DNA of 64,000 nt from Staphylotrichum longicolle (GCA_019096155.1 JAHCVI010000006.1:1550001-1614000), one strand, 5' to 3'. Counted from the stretch's first letter, positions 20,759 through 33,350 are shown. Translations and numbers: made by a program. Notes: generated by a model not told the origin, from the sequence alone.

Positions 20759-23223
20759 ATGGTCAACATCAAATCATTTGCCGCGGCGCTCACCGCGATC
20801 ACTTGCGCCGGCAGCGTAGTCGCGTCGCCGGCTCCCAAGTCACCGGCCGTCAGCCCACGTCAAACTTCCAGCTTTTGGTACGCCAACATTGACCATACCG
20901 GCGGCGATGTTAGAGGCTTCGCGCCGGACCTCGACGGCGACTATGTGTACCCGGTTTACCGTGCTGTTGCGCCCGGCGATGGTGCAGGCATTCAGGCGGC
21001 CATCAACGCGGGCACGAACGGGAATGCTCGCCACGGACAGTGGTTCGCGAGTCAGCCCAGGGTGTGTTTGACCGCTCACCGCGAGGAAGCCAATACTAAC
21101 TGCTTGATAGGTTGTCTACATCCCTCCCGGCGAGTACCTCATTAGCCAGACCATCAAAATGAACACGGACACCATTATCATGGGAGACGCTACCAATGTG
21201 AGTATTGGTCGCACACATTGGTCGTGTTCATCCGGCTTACTCAAGTCCATAGCCCCCCGTTCTCAAAGCGGCGCCAGGCTTCCCCAGCAACGGGGTTCTC
21301 TTCTCCGGCCAAGACCCGTCGACCAACGAGAAGGGCGAGCTGTCGTTTGCTGTCAGTCTCAAGAACATTGTTCTCGACACAACCAATGTTCCAGCAAACG
21401 CGCCGTTTACTGCACTGTATTGGGGCGTTGCCCAGGCCGCTCACCTTCAGAATGTCAAGATTCACATGCCGTGGTCCGTCAACGGCGCTGGCCATTCTGG
21501 CATCAAGATGGGGCGGGGTTCGACTTTGGGTGTCTCGGACGTGCGGATTGAGGGTGGCCAGGTAGGGACATTGCTTTACGTAAGGAGCAATAGAGGACCA
21601 CCATGCTAACGCTTATTATAGAACGGCATCTGGTACAACGGCCACCAACAGGCCGAGTTCAAGAGCATTTACTTCTACCAGAACTCAGTCGGCATGCTCA
21701 TTGACGGCGGAAACACAATCAGCATCATCAATCCCACCTTCGACACCGTGGGTATCGCGGTTCTGAACACGGGTGGCTCTCCGTTCATTGCTCTGATCGA
21801 CGCCAAGTCTATCAACTCAGGGGTGACCCTCAAGACCACCGGCTGGCCCTCCTACGTCGTCGAGAACCTCAGCAAGGACACCTTCCACACGAACATAATC
21901 GAGGGCCCGGATACCTTTGTTCTCCCCGCCGCGGCGTCTGTTGCTCAATTCTCCTACGGCAACACTGTCGGCCGGAACCCCATCTACGGCTCCGTCACCT
22001 CCGCCCTCAACCGCCCCGCCGCCCTCGCCCCCGGCGGTCGGTATCCTGCTATCCCCGCTCCCAACTACGCCTCCAACCCCGTCTCCGACTTCCTCAACGT
22101 CAAAGACCCCGCACAAAACGGCGGTCGCCGCGTCCTCGGCGACAACACCATCGACGAGTCGGCCACGCTCAACGCCATTCTCCGCCTGGCCGCCTCGACC
22201 AACAAGATCGCCTACTTCCCCTTTGGCAAGTACCGCGTCGACTCGACCCTCCTCATCCCCCCCGGCAGCCGCATCGTCGGCGAGGCCTGGGCGACCATCA
22301 CCGGCTCGGGCGCCTACTTCAAGGACGCCAAGAATCCCAAGCCCGTCGTGCAGGTCGGCTCCCCCGGCGACGTCGGCGTCGCCCAGATCCAGGACATGCG
22401 CTTCACCGTCGGCGACGTCCTCCCCGGCGCCATTATCGTGCAGTTCCACATGGCCGGCTCCAAGCCCGGCGACGTGGCGCTCTGGAACTCGCTCGTCACC
22501 GTGGGCGGCACGCGCGGCGCCAGCCCGCTGACCAACGCGTGCCGCGACCCGGCCAACCAGTGCAAGGCCGCGTTCCTGGGTATGCACTTTGCCAAGACGT
22601 CGTCCGTCTACGTCGAGAACGTGTGGAACTGGGTGGCGGACCATGTCGCCGAGGACTTTGACGGCGGGAGCAGCTTCGCGGCGGGCCGCGGTGCGCTGGT
22701 CGAGGCGACCAAGGGGACGTGGTTGCACAGCTTGGGGTCGGAGCACTGGTGGCTGTATCAGCTGAATCTGCGCAAGGCCGAGAACGTGCTGGTGACGCTG
22801 CTGCAGAGCGAGACGAACTATGACCAGGGTGACAACAACCAGATGGTGCCGCCCGCGCCGTGGGAGGTGGATGAGGCTGGGTGGGGAGATCCGACGTTTT
22901 CGTGGTGTGGGCAGGGTGACAAGAGGTGCAGAATGGGGCCGGCGAACTACTTTAATGGCGGAAGGGACATTCGTACATATGCGTCGGCGAGTTGGGCGTT
23001 CTTCTCGGGGCCGGGGTACCAGCAGTGTGCTGGGACGTTCCAGTGCCAGCGGCATATGCATTTTGTCAAGGAGACACCGGCAAATTTCCAGGCGTTTGGC
23101 CTGTGCAGCAAGGATGCCTATGCGGGCTTGAGGCTGGCCGACGGGACTGAGCTTGTGACGAACCAGGGATACACTGGGTCGTGGCCTGGCGGAGGTGGTG
23201 ATGTCGGGCGCTACACGCCGTAG
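20759..23223 (+). CDS. GH55 exo-beta-1,3-glucanase, secreted
   Basis: Glycoside hydrolase family 55, tandem right-handed beta-helix enzyme that releases glucose or gentiobiose from beta-1,3-glucan (laminarin, fungal cell wall, callose). Exons 20759-21061, 21111-21197, 21253-21561, 21622-23223, all frame-perfect, 766 aa, the normal length. N-terminus MVNIKSFAAALTAITCAGS is a signal peptide followed by a short Pro-rich propeptide. Repeat 1 begins FWYANIDHTGGDVRGFAPD; a pectate-lyase-3-like first helix (VVYIPPGEYLISQTI) and second helix (KIAYFPFGKYRVDSTLLIPPG) are clear. The acid residue is probably the glutamate in LGSEHWWLYQ, by family position. Introns short with TACTAAC branch sites. No sign of damage. 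Intron 2 and 3 positions give confidence in the model. Confidence 0.93.
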
Positions 23224-23439
23224 GGCAAGCAAGATGAGGGGAGCATGGAACACTTTGGTGATCAGAAGCAATTCGAGTATGATAGGGCTATTTTTACAGT
23301 CTCACATAGTTCTAAGTGATCAGAAACATAATAGATATTAAGTTCCGGAACTGTAAACAACCGTGGGTGTAAAGTCTTCTAGATCTTAGCTCGTCACAGA
23401 GCGAAAATGCAACTTGGACCCTCCCTCCCCACACCGAGC
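23224..23439. other. Convergent 3' spacer between GH55 and NLR genes
   Basis: About 215 bp between two converging genes; AT-richer than flanks, presumably both 3' untranslated ends. If the NLR frameshift near 23655 is real, the minus-strand frame instead runs to 23312. Confidence 0.5.
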
Positions 23440-26400
23440 TCACCAACTCGATGACCGACGATGCATGCTTCCCGACACAACTTTCCAAAGGTTCTGTCCG
23501 ACCACACCCCCAACAAAATCGCCCTTGGTGTTTGCCATGTACTTGGTGGTCCCTGTGCCCATGAGAGCCACGTTCTCCGCAAAGTCCAGCCCCACCATGA
23601 ACAACCACGACTTCAGGCCCAACAACAAAGGCAGCAATATCTCGACTTCCGCTGGGACTTCGCCCGGGAGTGGCTATGGTGCATCGCATCTCACCGCTCC
23701 CCGTCCGCCATTCACTGAGCGCAAAGAAATGCCGTCGAGCATGTGCCGCGGGCTCGGCCACAGTTGATGCCGTCGATCGCGCACTGAGCCGGGACGGCGA
23801 TGACGACGGTAGTGAGGTCCTGGGGGTCGATGTCGACAATATCCCAAATCCACTCGGGCGGAAAGCCACCGTTGGCGGCGGCGCACCGCCCACGGATTGC
23901 AGCTCGACACTGCAGACCCAGCGCTTGACGTCCAGGAACAGGAGTGTTGATGCCCCTACGACCCGCAGAACGGCCGATACGGCGGGGCTAACCGCATCAA
24001 GGTTGGGCTCGATGGCGGGCTGCGCGACCCCTGTGCCCAAAGAAGGATCGAGCTGACTGGCGGGCCAGAGGTACAGTTGAGCAGGCGAGGTTGGAGATGG
24101 CCGGACGAGCTCGACCACGAACCCTGGCCCAACAGTGTAAGATGCCGTCCAGAGACCCGGAACTGTGGTGGTTGTATATGTTGATGAAAGCTCTTTGGCT
24201 TTCGCACCTCTTTCCAGTCGAATTCCTTCCGCCGTTGTGAGCTCACTAAAATCGGCCCATGCGTAGATCCGCGCGACATCCTGAGTAACGACGACGAACC
24301 ATGCTGCATTGCCCGGATGCTGGAAAACAGATCCCAACGGTGCAGTTGTCGCCATGCTTCCAGGGTCATCGGACACTCCTGGAGCAGGGGATGCGGGACG
24401 TAACGATGATAATGCCGTGGGCGCCTGAAGCCCGGAGCCTGCGGATTCAATATCTCCTCCACTCAGGTATACGGTACCAGATTTAATGTCCCAAAGCTGC
24501 GCGTGATGTAGGCCGGAAACGAGAACACGGCCCCCGGCGGAACTGGGAAGGACACCAGCGATTGCATTGCCAAAACGTCGGTCCAAGACAACAGACACCT
24601 CCGGCCGGTCTGCTGCTGAGATTTGAGATAGGCTTACTCGCAAGTCGACGATCAACACACGACCAGCAACGTCAGCCGAGATGACCGTATTCGATGACTC
24701 GACGAACTCGAGGTACAGAATCGATGCTCCGCGAGCGTGCTGGTAAAGCACACCAACCTGTACTCCGTCGATACCAGAAAAGAGGACCACCTCGCCGTTA
24801 GCCCTGCCAGCAACAATGAATCTGGCGTCAGCGGATACGACCAGCGAGGTTGTGATATCAGGGTTGTTGCTAGTGTCAAACATCCCTCCAAAGGGCTTGA
24901 TGAATAGACCGGGGGAGTCGCCCCCTGATGTTCCAATCGAGCTCTCCAGCTCGTTGGTACTTTTCCTCACAAGAGCAGCTGGAGCCCAGACGCGGCCTTG
25001 TTGCCCTCGAATGTCGACAAAGCGCATCCCATCGACGTTAAACGCGACGGCGGAGATTATGTCGCGGAATGGGTCATTCATCTGGTAGATGGTATTGAGG
25101 CTGACGGTGGTGCTATTGTGTGATTGGCGGAGCTCAAATATCCGAATCACACCTCGGTTGCTGCCAGTGATGATGGTCCTCCCATCGGCCGAGCAGGCGA
25201 CGCAGTTGGCGAAGACGTCAGGTTGGCGAACCCGCATTTCCATGGTCAGGTAGTCGAAAACGCAAAGACTACCGCTCTGATAACAGACGACTAGGTTTGG
25301 AATCTCGGGGTTCGGGCTGAAGACCATGGCGTCGATTCCGTTGTTGCAGATGTCAGGTTCACAAGTTCCCAGGATTTCCAATTCGAAGGCGTTCACAATA
25401 AAACACCGATATAGTCGATACCCGAGCGCAACTAAAACGTCGTCTGGTGTCGTTAGAACAGCCACTCGACTTGGCGGGAGTGACGGGATGATGCTCCCCA
25501 ATGCTAAGTGGCTTTTTTGCTGCCTACGAGCCTCGATCTTTCTCCATGAAATTGATTCATGTTCCTCTGTGCGGAGGTCCCTGCGAGTTATACCAGCGCT
25601 GTCAGTCGGAGTATTTAACACGAAGCCGCGAAGGAGAGCAATATCGGTGTGCCAAACATACCACTTGGTCAAATCGCAAGATCGAAACGCCCCGATGATC
25701 TCGTCCACGCCAAGGAATGTAATTGCCAGGGGTGGTGACAGCAGAGGGATGGAGTGCACCGCTATCCCTTTTTTAGGGTCCCATATTATGAGCTGCTTCA
25801 TGCCACAGGACGCAAGCAGCGCATCCTCTGGGCAAAATTGCAAAAGCTTGATGCGCTCCGGATGTTGCAGCTGGCGTAGAACCTGGATGGAAGTGGCGTC
25901 GTAGAGCGATATCTGCCCCGTCGACAGCCCAATAGCAAAAAAGCGCTCTCCATGGGTGACGCTCATGGTTCGTCCTTCGTGGAAGTCCATTCTAATCAGA
26001 CAGTCATCCCACGACCCCGGCGGCATGCCCGCGACTACCAAACTGGGAGATGATGATGACAGTCGTGGATCTCTGGCAAAGGTTTGCGCAGTTTTCGAGT
26101 CTGGTGGGCACAAGGGCGGAATTAGCAAGTGTATCGACGACGGGCATGCCAAAAGCTCAGCGCAGAACTTGGCTGCCACGCGAATGAGGTCCGTCACCCA
26201 TCCATCGACGAGCTGGAAGGACGGGTCCGTTGGAGAAACATATCCCATCCCATGACGCAAATATTCGCGCAAGTTCATGGCGGTCGTGCTGAGTGATGTG
26301 AGATCTCCTCCCTCTGCAATGTGCTCGATCCACGAGAGGACATTTTTGGTCCGGAAAAAGGCGGCCAAGTCGCCCATCAGGCGGTGTTCGGGCGAAGTGA

Positions 26401-29118
26401 CTCGGCATAAGTGCTCCGAGAAAAACTTCGATGCATATTCGATCAAAGACGTATCCATTGATGGTGCAGTAACGGGAGGTTTGGCAAAACCCCGACAGCG
26501 TCCGCCAGCTTGCTCGCCGTGTCCCTGTAACGGTTTCATGACAGGACTGGAAAGACAGTTCACAAGCAGCGACCCAAGTCGAGTGTGGCCGTTCTCCCTG
26601 TGTATAGACAACCCGACTCTGAGGCTGTCATCAAGGAGAAACTCTCGGGCCGTCTCGTGGATCAACTGCACCCTCTCGTGCTGGTCGACAAAGGTAAGCT
26701 GCGCGCATAGATCTGGAATGGCCTTGGCCGCGTTTTGGAGGGTTTGGTTGACGTCAAGCTTTACCGCAGCCCTCACTTCGTCCACCGTCAAGGGCCGACA
26801 GGCAAGGACAATCCAAGTCAAGATGGACCTTGCCAGCAGTAGTTTCCGCTTGTCAGCTTCGATGAAGTGCACCATTCTGGAGTAGAGCTCGAAGAGATCT
26901 TCGGGGATCTCGCGGAGGATATCGTCCATGGCTTCCTCTGTCCAAGCGTCCTCGAACTCCTGGAGCACAAGCCGGGCCCAGAGAAACGAGCCAGTTGACT
27001 TGCTGAGGATCTTGGCGCACATACGCTCACGGTTCGGCGGTCTCCGGTCGACCAGCTCAGTTAGCCGGGTCATGACGAAAAGCCGCATATCCTCAATGGT
27101 ATCAGAATCGGAGAGTGCCTGTATGCTAACACGGTTTGGCCCGAGCGACGTAAGTCCCGCTCAATTTCCTCCAAGTTGCGACTTGTGGCGAACAGCCGGA
27201 GTTCGTTGGGAAGCGTGGCAAGCAATCTCTTGGTGAAGAGAGCGTTGAAGTTTGCGCACTCATCAACACCGTCCACGACCCAGTAGTGCCGCGAGAGGGA
27301 TGGCAGCTTGAAGATGCAGCCGGTAAAGAGCCGTCGCCAAACGCTGGTGTCGTCCGTCTTGTCCCAAACCAGGCCATCGCGTGCAAGTTGTAGGAGCGCC
27401 CTCCCCACCGATTCGTCTTGAGTCGCCATCTGGAAGGCGATCGAGCGGAAACAATCGCTGAGCGTGGACTCGCCAGCGCTGCCATGCTTGCAGATAAAAT
27501 AACTGCAGTAGGTGTGGGGAGCATCCAGCTGCTCAACGACATGGCCAGCGAGAACAGACTTGCCGGCGCCTGGCCGTCCTACGAGCCAAAGCATCCCTGG
27601 CGCTGTACCGGCCCGCCACGAGGCAAACGCCGTTTTCTCTGTAAGCCACTTGCATGAGCCCGGCTGTTTGAGCATTTGGAGTGTAGCAAGATCTCCTTCC
27701 AGGGACTCTCGGGCTCCTAGGAAAAGCCGGAGAACTGAGTTAATCTCGGCCGGAGACATGGAGGGCTCTGAAGCTCTGGGCAGTTGCGTGGAACGGCCCC
27801 CGGCTCCTTCGCTGAGGTATGCACTTTCCAGCTCCAGACCGGTTCCCTCCCGAGCCCGAATCGTATCAACTGCGGTGAGAAGAGCGTTCCGCAGAACCTT
27901 GTAGTTTGGGTCTCCCGGAGTATCGAATTTGCAGATTTGGCGGTGATCGGAGTTCATTGCGGCAATCTCCTCGTTGTGATATCCGAGGGTGGCGGAATGT
28001 TTTTCCACCACGATTCGACTCATGGCGCCAGCATACCGCGTGGGCAGTGTCTCATAGAATGACCACAGACGGAGTTTTGGTGCATAATGACGGAAGGCAT
28101 CGTTGATAGCCGCCAGTGCTGTTGAGTTGGGAGTCAAGTCTGATACATACGGCTTTTTCCCCCAAGTTACCGCCAACATGTTCTCCAGGATGGCGGCCAT
28201 GTCCGCGCCTCGATGAGGCGTAGCCAAGAAGAATATCGAGTGCACTCGAGCAGCGAAATCCGCTGCTGTTGGGTCCTGATGCGCGAGGGTGCATACCCTC
28301 TTGGCAACGCACCCTCCCATGCTGTGACCGACGAGTATGATGCGAGTACTTGTCCTGCGGATGCCGGGGTGGTTGCGGAGCGTGCCGAGCAACGATTGGG
28401 CGAAGTCGTGGATATCCAAGACACTTTGGCGCCGCTCCCCCCAATCCGCGTTGTAGCCAAAGGTATGAATGCGAACATTAGAGAACTCCTGGTCAGCCGG
28501 CAGCCATGACTGCGGCCAATAGTGGTTACAGTCAGGGGAGAACGACCATGTTTTCCGGCTGCCTCCGCCAAGACCGTGGATGAAGACAATGTCGGCGACG
28601 GGGATCACGGGTGGTTGCAGGTCGTGGAGTGTCGTCAAGCCAAGAACGCCTTTCTCGTTGTCTGAGAGGTCGAGCGATGAAGAAGAGGTCAAGATGGATG
28701 TGGCACCGGAATGACCGCAACTCGGGGATTTGTCGGTTGAGGAGCGGGACAGGAGCCCGGCAAACGACCTTTTCAGGGGCTGGACAAAGCAATGGAGTCA
28801 GCACCTCACAAGCAGCCCCTCGATATTCCCATTCTATGAGGGATTGGAGAATTGCCGCCAGGACCAGCTGGGCGAAAGAGGCCTTCTCAGCTCGCCAAAC
28901 TGCTGTTTTCCACAACCCACAGGGAGAATGCCCGGCGTGTTCCCGACTATCAGCGTTCTCAAACTTACCCGGTCCATGTCGGTCACCGTGATGCCCTGCG
29001 GTTCACGGACGTTGGTCGTAGCGACATACGATTGAGTCTCTGGACGTATTGAAGTCAGAGCCTGGTGGAATTGTGCCGCAAGCGGGTGAGGGGTGCTTGT
29101 TCGGCGCTTGTGCCTCAT
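23440..29118 (-). CDS. NLR-type protein: alpha/beta hydrolase - NACHT - WD40-like repeats
   Basis: Large intracellular NOD-like receptor of the fungal type. N-terminal hydrolase (residues about 70-330): FIHGLGGGSRKTWSF, nucleophile elbow LVGHSMGG, and a histidine in SDHRQICKF, so likely active. Then NACHT: Walker A GRPGAGKS, Walker B WVVDGVDEC, sensor LRLFATSRN, followed by a winged-helix-like part (RPLTVDEVRAAV, LIHETAREFLLD). The C-terminal 1000 residues contain divergent WD40-like blades (for example IIWDPKKGIAVHSI, RTIITGSNRGVIRIFEL). The coding frame is open upstream of 28692 without ATG; intron 28780-28968 (GTAAGT...TCCAG) joins it to an exon starting at ATG 29118, or 28977. Two one-base frameshifts: near 27140 (after DLRRS) and near 23655. 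With the second corrected, the end is ...VSGSMHRRSSSW at 23440. Roughly 1830 aa. Function in allorecognition or defence is by family analogy. Confidence 0.85.
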
Positions 29119-31217
29119 TGAGTTGACTGCTGATTGGACACTCGGAACCCACAGCGAGGCCTGAGCCGCCCATGTTTCGTCGCCCAATGAGAAGAATGAA
29201 GCATCAGCTGTCCAAGACCACCAATGCCAGATCTTTAGATAGAATCTCGAGGTCAGACACCGCCGTTCTCGGTCCTGAAACGACCCTCTTAAGGAGACTT
29301 GATCAAAAAGCGCTACTATGCAGATCTGATCACAAAGCCGCGGCTCTTTTTCGCCCGATGTAGCCGCTTTTATCCTTTGCGACTAGCGTGTTGTCTTGGA
29401 CGAGATTCTTGGATACATGGGGTGGATATCTCTGGCCTTCGAAGGTGCCGAGTGGCATGCTCACACAATTTGCCCTTTGTAGGTAGGGGCATGGGAACGT
29501 TTTAGAGGCGTGCAGAAAAAGAAAAGAGGTTGTGATGTGGTTAGTAATGTGTCGACCCAGTTGAGTATCAATTTCTTGACAGCCCGCAGCAAGCGCGGGC
29601 AGGTTCATATGACAACTGCTGGGTTGAAAGGGGGTTTCAGTCGATGTTTAGGCGCAGGGTTGACTTACTTGGTCAATCAGGTATGGGGCGGCTCGAATCC
29701 AATCTGCTCAACCCGAGGCCCCGAGATTTATCTCAAGTTTTGGATGGACGCTTTGCCAATGCGCTAGCAAATCTAGGCGAGAACAACATGATCGTACTAG
29801 CGACGTATGCCAGGCAGGTGTTGGACATGATAGGGGCTCCCAGGGCAGCGCGAAAACCAGAGGAGCGCTCGGCCGTTGAGGGACACAGCATTGTTAACAG
29901 TCTCTGCAGGGCCATTACCTATCTGTACAGTGATGCGTGATTTCCAAAAACGCTCTAGTTTGCATCTCCTTTGGTACACAGTTGTGACGCCTAACTCGTG
30001 TTTGTTAAAATAAACCAAGTCAATTCATAGCTTCAGCTTTCGTCGTAGTCATTCACCCTGACCGCTCAAGGTCTCAAGCCCAGTCACGTCTGTACCTGCA
30101 ACGCCGATATCTAAGTACTGATGCTTACACGTGGTAGCTATAACCATAGAGGGAGCACAAGATCCGTGAAGTATGAAATACCCTCACATTCGTTGAAGAT
30201 CCCTGACTCCCGCTTTTGCGTGAGGTAATTCTTCTCTTTTCCAAGGTCTCGTATTGACCCTGGAACGCTGAACCCGGAGCCTCAGCGCCGAAGAGCGGCT
30301 TCTTCCCCGGTCCCTATCCACTGGACCGGTGGGAAAACCGAGTTCAGTGGCGATTTCTCCTGTCTAAAGTACCTTACATGCCTCCAACTTTTCAGGTCGC
30401 GTGATCAGTTTCCTCGCCGTGCGTTTGACTCCTCCGTGCCTCCATGCGACTGCATGCCCGGGGGGTTTTCTCGGCTGGGCGTGACGGTCCGCAACCCCCG
30501 ATGCCAAGTAACCTGGGCAAGTAAGGTAAGGGCGATCAGTCGTCTGATTTGTGGACAGGAAAGCCTAGACTCGTATGTTCTCGCTCGGCTAAGGACAAGA
30601 GCACTCCCTACCACGTGTTACTCAAGTGAATGACTAAAAAAACAAACAAACAGAGCCACCCATCCCCCCAACCAGCCCACTGCCGTCCCGGGTGGGTTCT
30701 TGCGCCTGACCACTTTCAACACCGATATGCCAACCCCTCTTTCCTTGACAGGCAAGATGAACGGCTGTACGGCTCAACCATCTAGGAACCACACCGCCTT
30801 GCCTGCGCAATTGGTTTCAGCTCCGCGTGCCCAAGCTCCCCGTTGTAACACTGTCATGTCCTGGGCGCTTAAGCGATGCAAAGAAGTCTGCTAGTGGGGC
30901 GGACCTGTGTTTCCGCTGCCCCAATATAGTTCGTGCATTGCGGGGAAGTGCCCGATGCTTGAAAGCCAGGGAGGCTAATTCAACAACCAGACACAAAGGA
31001 GACTAGGTATCCTTGGCTTGTCTGCAATTCATCGTGAACTTTGGGGTGATATGATGCTCTGAGGTTGGATGAGGGGTGGTCTTGTCTGCCAGTCTGACGA
31101 CTACAAATAGGAGGGCAGGTGGTCGTCTTTTGAGCAACACTCCCAGAGTCTCAGATCACACAACTTCCTCACAGCCCCAGCAAAAACCAGTAAACAAAAA
31201 CACCAAACTTTTCCAAA
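29119..31217. other. Intergenic, about 2.1 kb
   Basis: No gene recognised. A 98-codon frame at 29644-29940 (plus) has a protein-like stretch (ANLGENNMIVLATYARQVL) but no family. A/T-rich around 29980-30060. A CT-rich leader with A-rich end (31170-31217) precedes the small peptide gene. Confidence 0.5.
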
Positions 31218-31536
31218 ATGAAGACCGCTTTCTTCCTCACCGTGCTCGGTCTCGCTGCTTCGGCGGCCGCGAACCCGCTTGTTGGTAAGCCAAAGTCCAC
31301 GGCTCATCCCCAAGGTTGCAAGACCATTAGGACACGGCTGACACAGTATACCAAAAACGACAGAGCGTGCCTGTGTTGGTGCCGCAGTCACTGCGTGCCA
31401 GACTGCTTGCAAGTCTGTAGCCAGCAACTACTGCTCGTCAACCTGCGGCGGGAACCCAAGCTGCAACAGCGCTTGCTACAGCTCGCGCCTCAGCAGCTGC
31501 TCCAAGTGCTGCTCCAACCAGTGCAGGACTTGCTAA
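31218..31536 (+). CDS. Small secreted peptide with 12 cysteines
   Basis: Two exons, 31218-31284 and 31364-31536, 79 aa. The intron 31285-31363 (GTAAGC...CGACAG) restores a frame that is otherwise hidden; read unspliced, the region gives a different, implausible protein. Residues 1-19 (MKTAFFLTVLGLAASAAAN) form a textbook signal peptide. The mature part of about 60 residues has 12 cysteines with spacing C-x7-C-x3-C-x7-C-x3-C-x5-C-x3-C-x7-C-x2-C-C-x3-C-x2-C, few other hydrophobic residues, and is rich in Ser, Ala and Asn. The even number of cysteines suggests six disulfides. The leader just upstream is A-rich (CAAAAACACCAAAC), as in strongly expressed fungal genes. No known family recognised; could be an effector-like, antimicrobial or structural surface peptide. 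Function not assigned. Confidence 0.75.
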
Positions 31537-31852
31537 GATGGTTTAACGACGGGCATCTGCAGCGAATGGAGCTCCTTGTGGGTCTGAGTGTCGACGGTGG
31601 GAAAAGAGAGACTCTTGGATTGTACATACACAGTTATTCCCACATACATCATGTGCAATTGCGAATCTACGTGGAGCTATCCAGCTCAAGCACCGCAGCG
31701 AAATTCAGTGTGAAGGGCCTAAAGGCAAAAACTTCAACTGTGTGCGAAAAAAAATAGGGGGGGTCACTTCTCTTTCCCCCACTGCGCCAATCGTTCAAAG
31801 GGCCGCAGAGTTGAGCGTTTCGTTGAGACCCTATCACCCCGGATTTGGCCTT
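31537..31852. other. 3' spacer between peptide gene and AKR gene
   Basis: About 315 bp between converging genes; nothing else seen. Probably the two 3' untranslated regions. Confidence 0.5.
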
Positions 31853-33350
31853 TCAATCCCATGGCGCGCTGTTGCCCGCCGGCTGGTCAACCACCTCATC
31901 AAAAATATCAAAGCCCAAATGCCGGCTCGGGTCTAAGAAGCGGAGGGCATGACTGGACGCAATCGTTTCCACTTCACCAAACAGGTCATCCGGCAGCCGT
32001 TTCAGTTCCAGGTTCTGCCTCATGTGTGCTTCCTGGACGGATTTAGGCACGACTGGGATCCCACGCTGCACGGCCCAAGAGAGGCACAACTGCAAACCAG
32101 GTCAATAACCCTCAGCGGCAAGACACATCACCCGCTAGTCCAGGAAAACTGCTTACCTGTGCTGGGCTCATCCCGCACTTCCTTGCAATGCCAATGATCT
32201 GTCTTTGGATTAGCATCTCTTGCACACGTCTAACACGAGACACGCCAATCCTGATGAAATTAAACTTACTGAAGGATCATCAGTTGGGAACGGCTCGCCT
32301 GGATGGGCGCGGACTACCGCCACTGGCCGACCACCGAGCGGCTGATGAGCCATGAGAAGGATGCCGTGCTTGTTTGAGAAGTCAAACAACTCTCGCTGTG
32401 GAAAGAACCTAGCCACGCTTCATCAGCGGTGCCTGCAATCATTGTTTCGTAAATCTCGTACGGGTGCAGTTCCACTTGGTTGACAGCTGGAACAATCTGC
32501 GCAGCCTCCAGGATTCTCTTTGTCTTTAGGATATTAAAGTTTGAGAGCCCTGTGAAGGTTTCAGTTGATTATTTTCTGAGGAAAGGCACAAACGCTCCCG
32601 TCCACTTACCGATGGACCGGGCCTTGCCCGAGGCGACCAGCTTTTCCATGGCTTGCCACGTCTCAGGATACCGTCTTGAAAGCTCGTAGTCTATCACGGG
32701 CTGTCACCACAGTCAGATAGGGTTGAACTCAATCATTCCATTCGTTTCACAGGAACAAAGTCTCACCTTTCCGTTGCCGCTCGGATGACGAATCGTTGTG
32801 TTGTTCTCCCCTGCCTTGTAGGCATGGGGAACTTTCCTCCATTAGCGCGGAGAACTTTCAGGGATTGTCGAATTGGAGGTCGCGAAAGTGCCATACAGTG
32901 CATTAGGTACAGGTCAACTTTGCAGCAAGCGTTAGTGGGGACCGACACATTTATTCATGACATTCAGGGATGGGCCTTACCATAGTCCAATGAAAGATCT
33001 CGCAAGGAAACGTCAAGGGCCGTTTCGACGTCCTTCGGGCCATGCCAAGTTTGTGCTCTGCGATTCTCGTTAGCCTTTGCCTCTGCAAGACCCCCACGGA
33101 CTGGGACTACACACAGCTTGGAAGTGACGAATAACTCCTCCCTGGGGACGCCACTTTCCTTGATTGCTTCGCCAATCTGCTTCTCATTTCCATATGCGTT
33201 GGCGCCATCGATGTGTCTGTAGCCCAGCTTTAGGGCCAGTTTGACCGCTTCTTTGACCTCACCATTCCCCTTTTCGCCTTGAAAGGTTCCAAGTCCTACC
33301 GCTGGAACCATTCTGCCATTGTTCAAGGTAAAGGTTGCCGGGAGGTCCAT
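31853..33350 (-). CDS. Aldo/keto reductase, one apparent frameshift
   Basis: NADPH-dependent carbonyl reductase, (alpha/beta)8 barrel, cytosolic. Start ATG at 33350 (MDLPATFTLNNGRMVPAVGLGTF). Family residues: Asp and Tyr in GYRHIDGANAYGNE, Lys in FVTSKL, His in DLYLMH (followed by Cys instead of the usual Trp-Pro), then ARSIGLSNFN, VNQVELHP, and the cofactor loop GIPVVPKS-x-N-LEL. Introns recognised on the minus strand: 33058-33114, about 32915-32979, about 32703-32766, about 32548-32610, about 32407-32464, about 32208-32270 and about 32089-32157; the joins SKL/AQTWHG, DY/VDLY and HPF/FPQRELF are in frame. Near 32816 one A is missing in the coding strand (expected ...PTKAGENNTT...), shifting the frame before GNGKPVIDYELSRRY. 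Total about 320 aa when corrected. Divergent from the kinase gene next door. Confidence 0.85.

Noticed and set aside
21817..23271. 484-codon open frame on the minus strand
   Set aside because: It is the antisense shadow of the intact GH55 gene.
28532..28915. 127-codon minus-strand frame overlapping the NLR 5' end
   Set aside because: Lies in the proposed intron and in another frame of exon 2; the intron 28780-28968 explains the region better.
29670..29720. Possible tRNA B box (GGCTCGAATCC)
   Set aside because: The T-stem does not pair and no A box or acceptor stem is found at the right distance.
31218..31757. 179-codon unspliced reading of the small peptide gene
   Set aside because: Only the first 22 residues are plausible; splicing gives the Cys-rich frame with an in-frame stop at 31534-31536.
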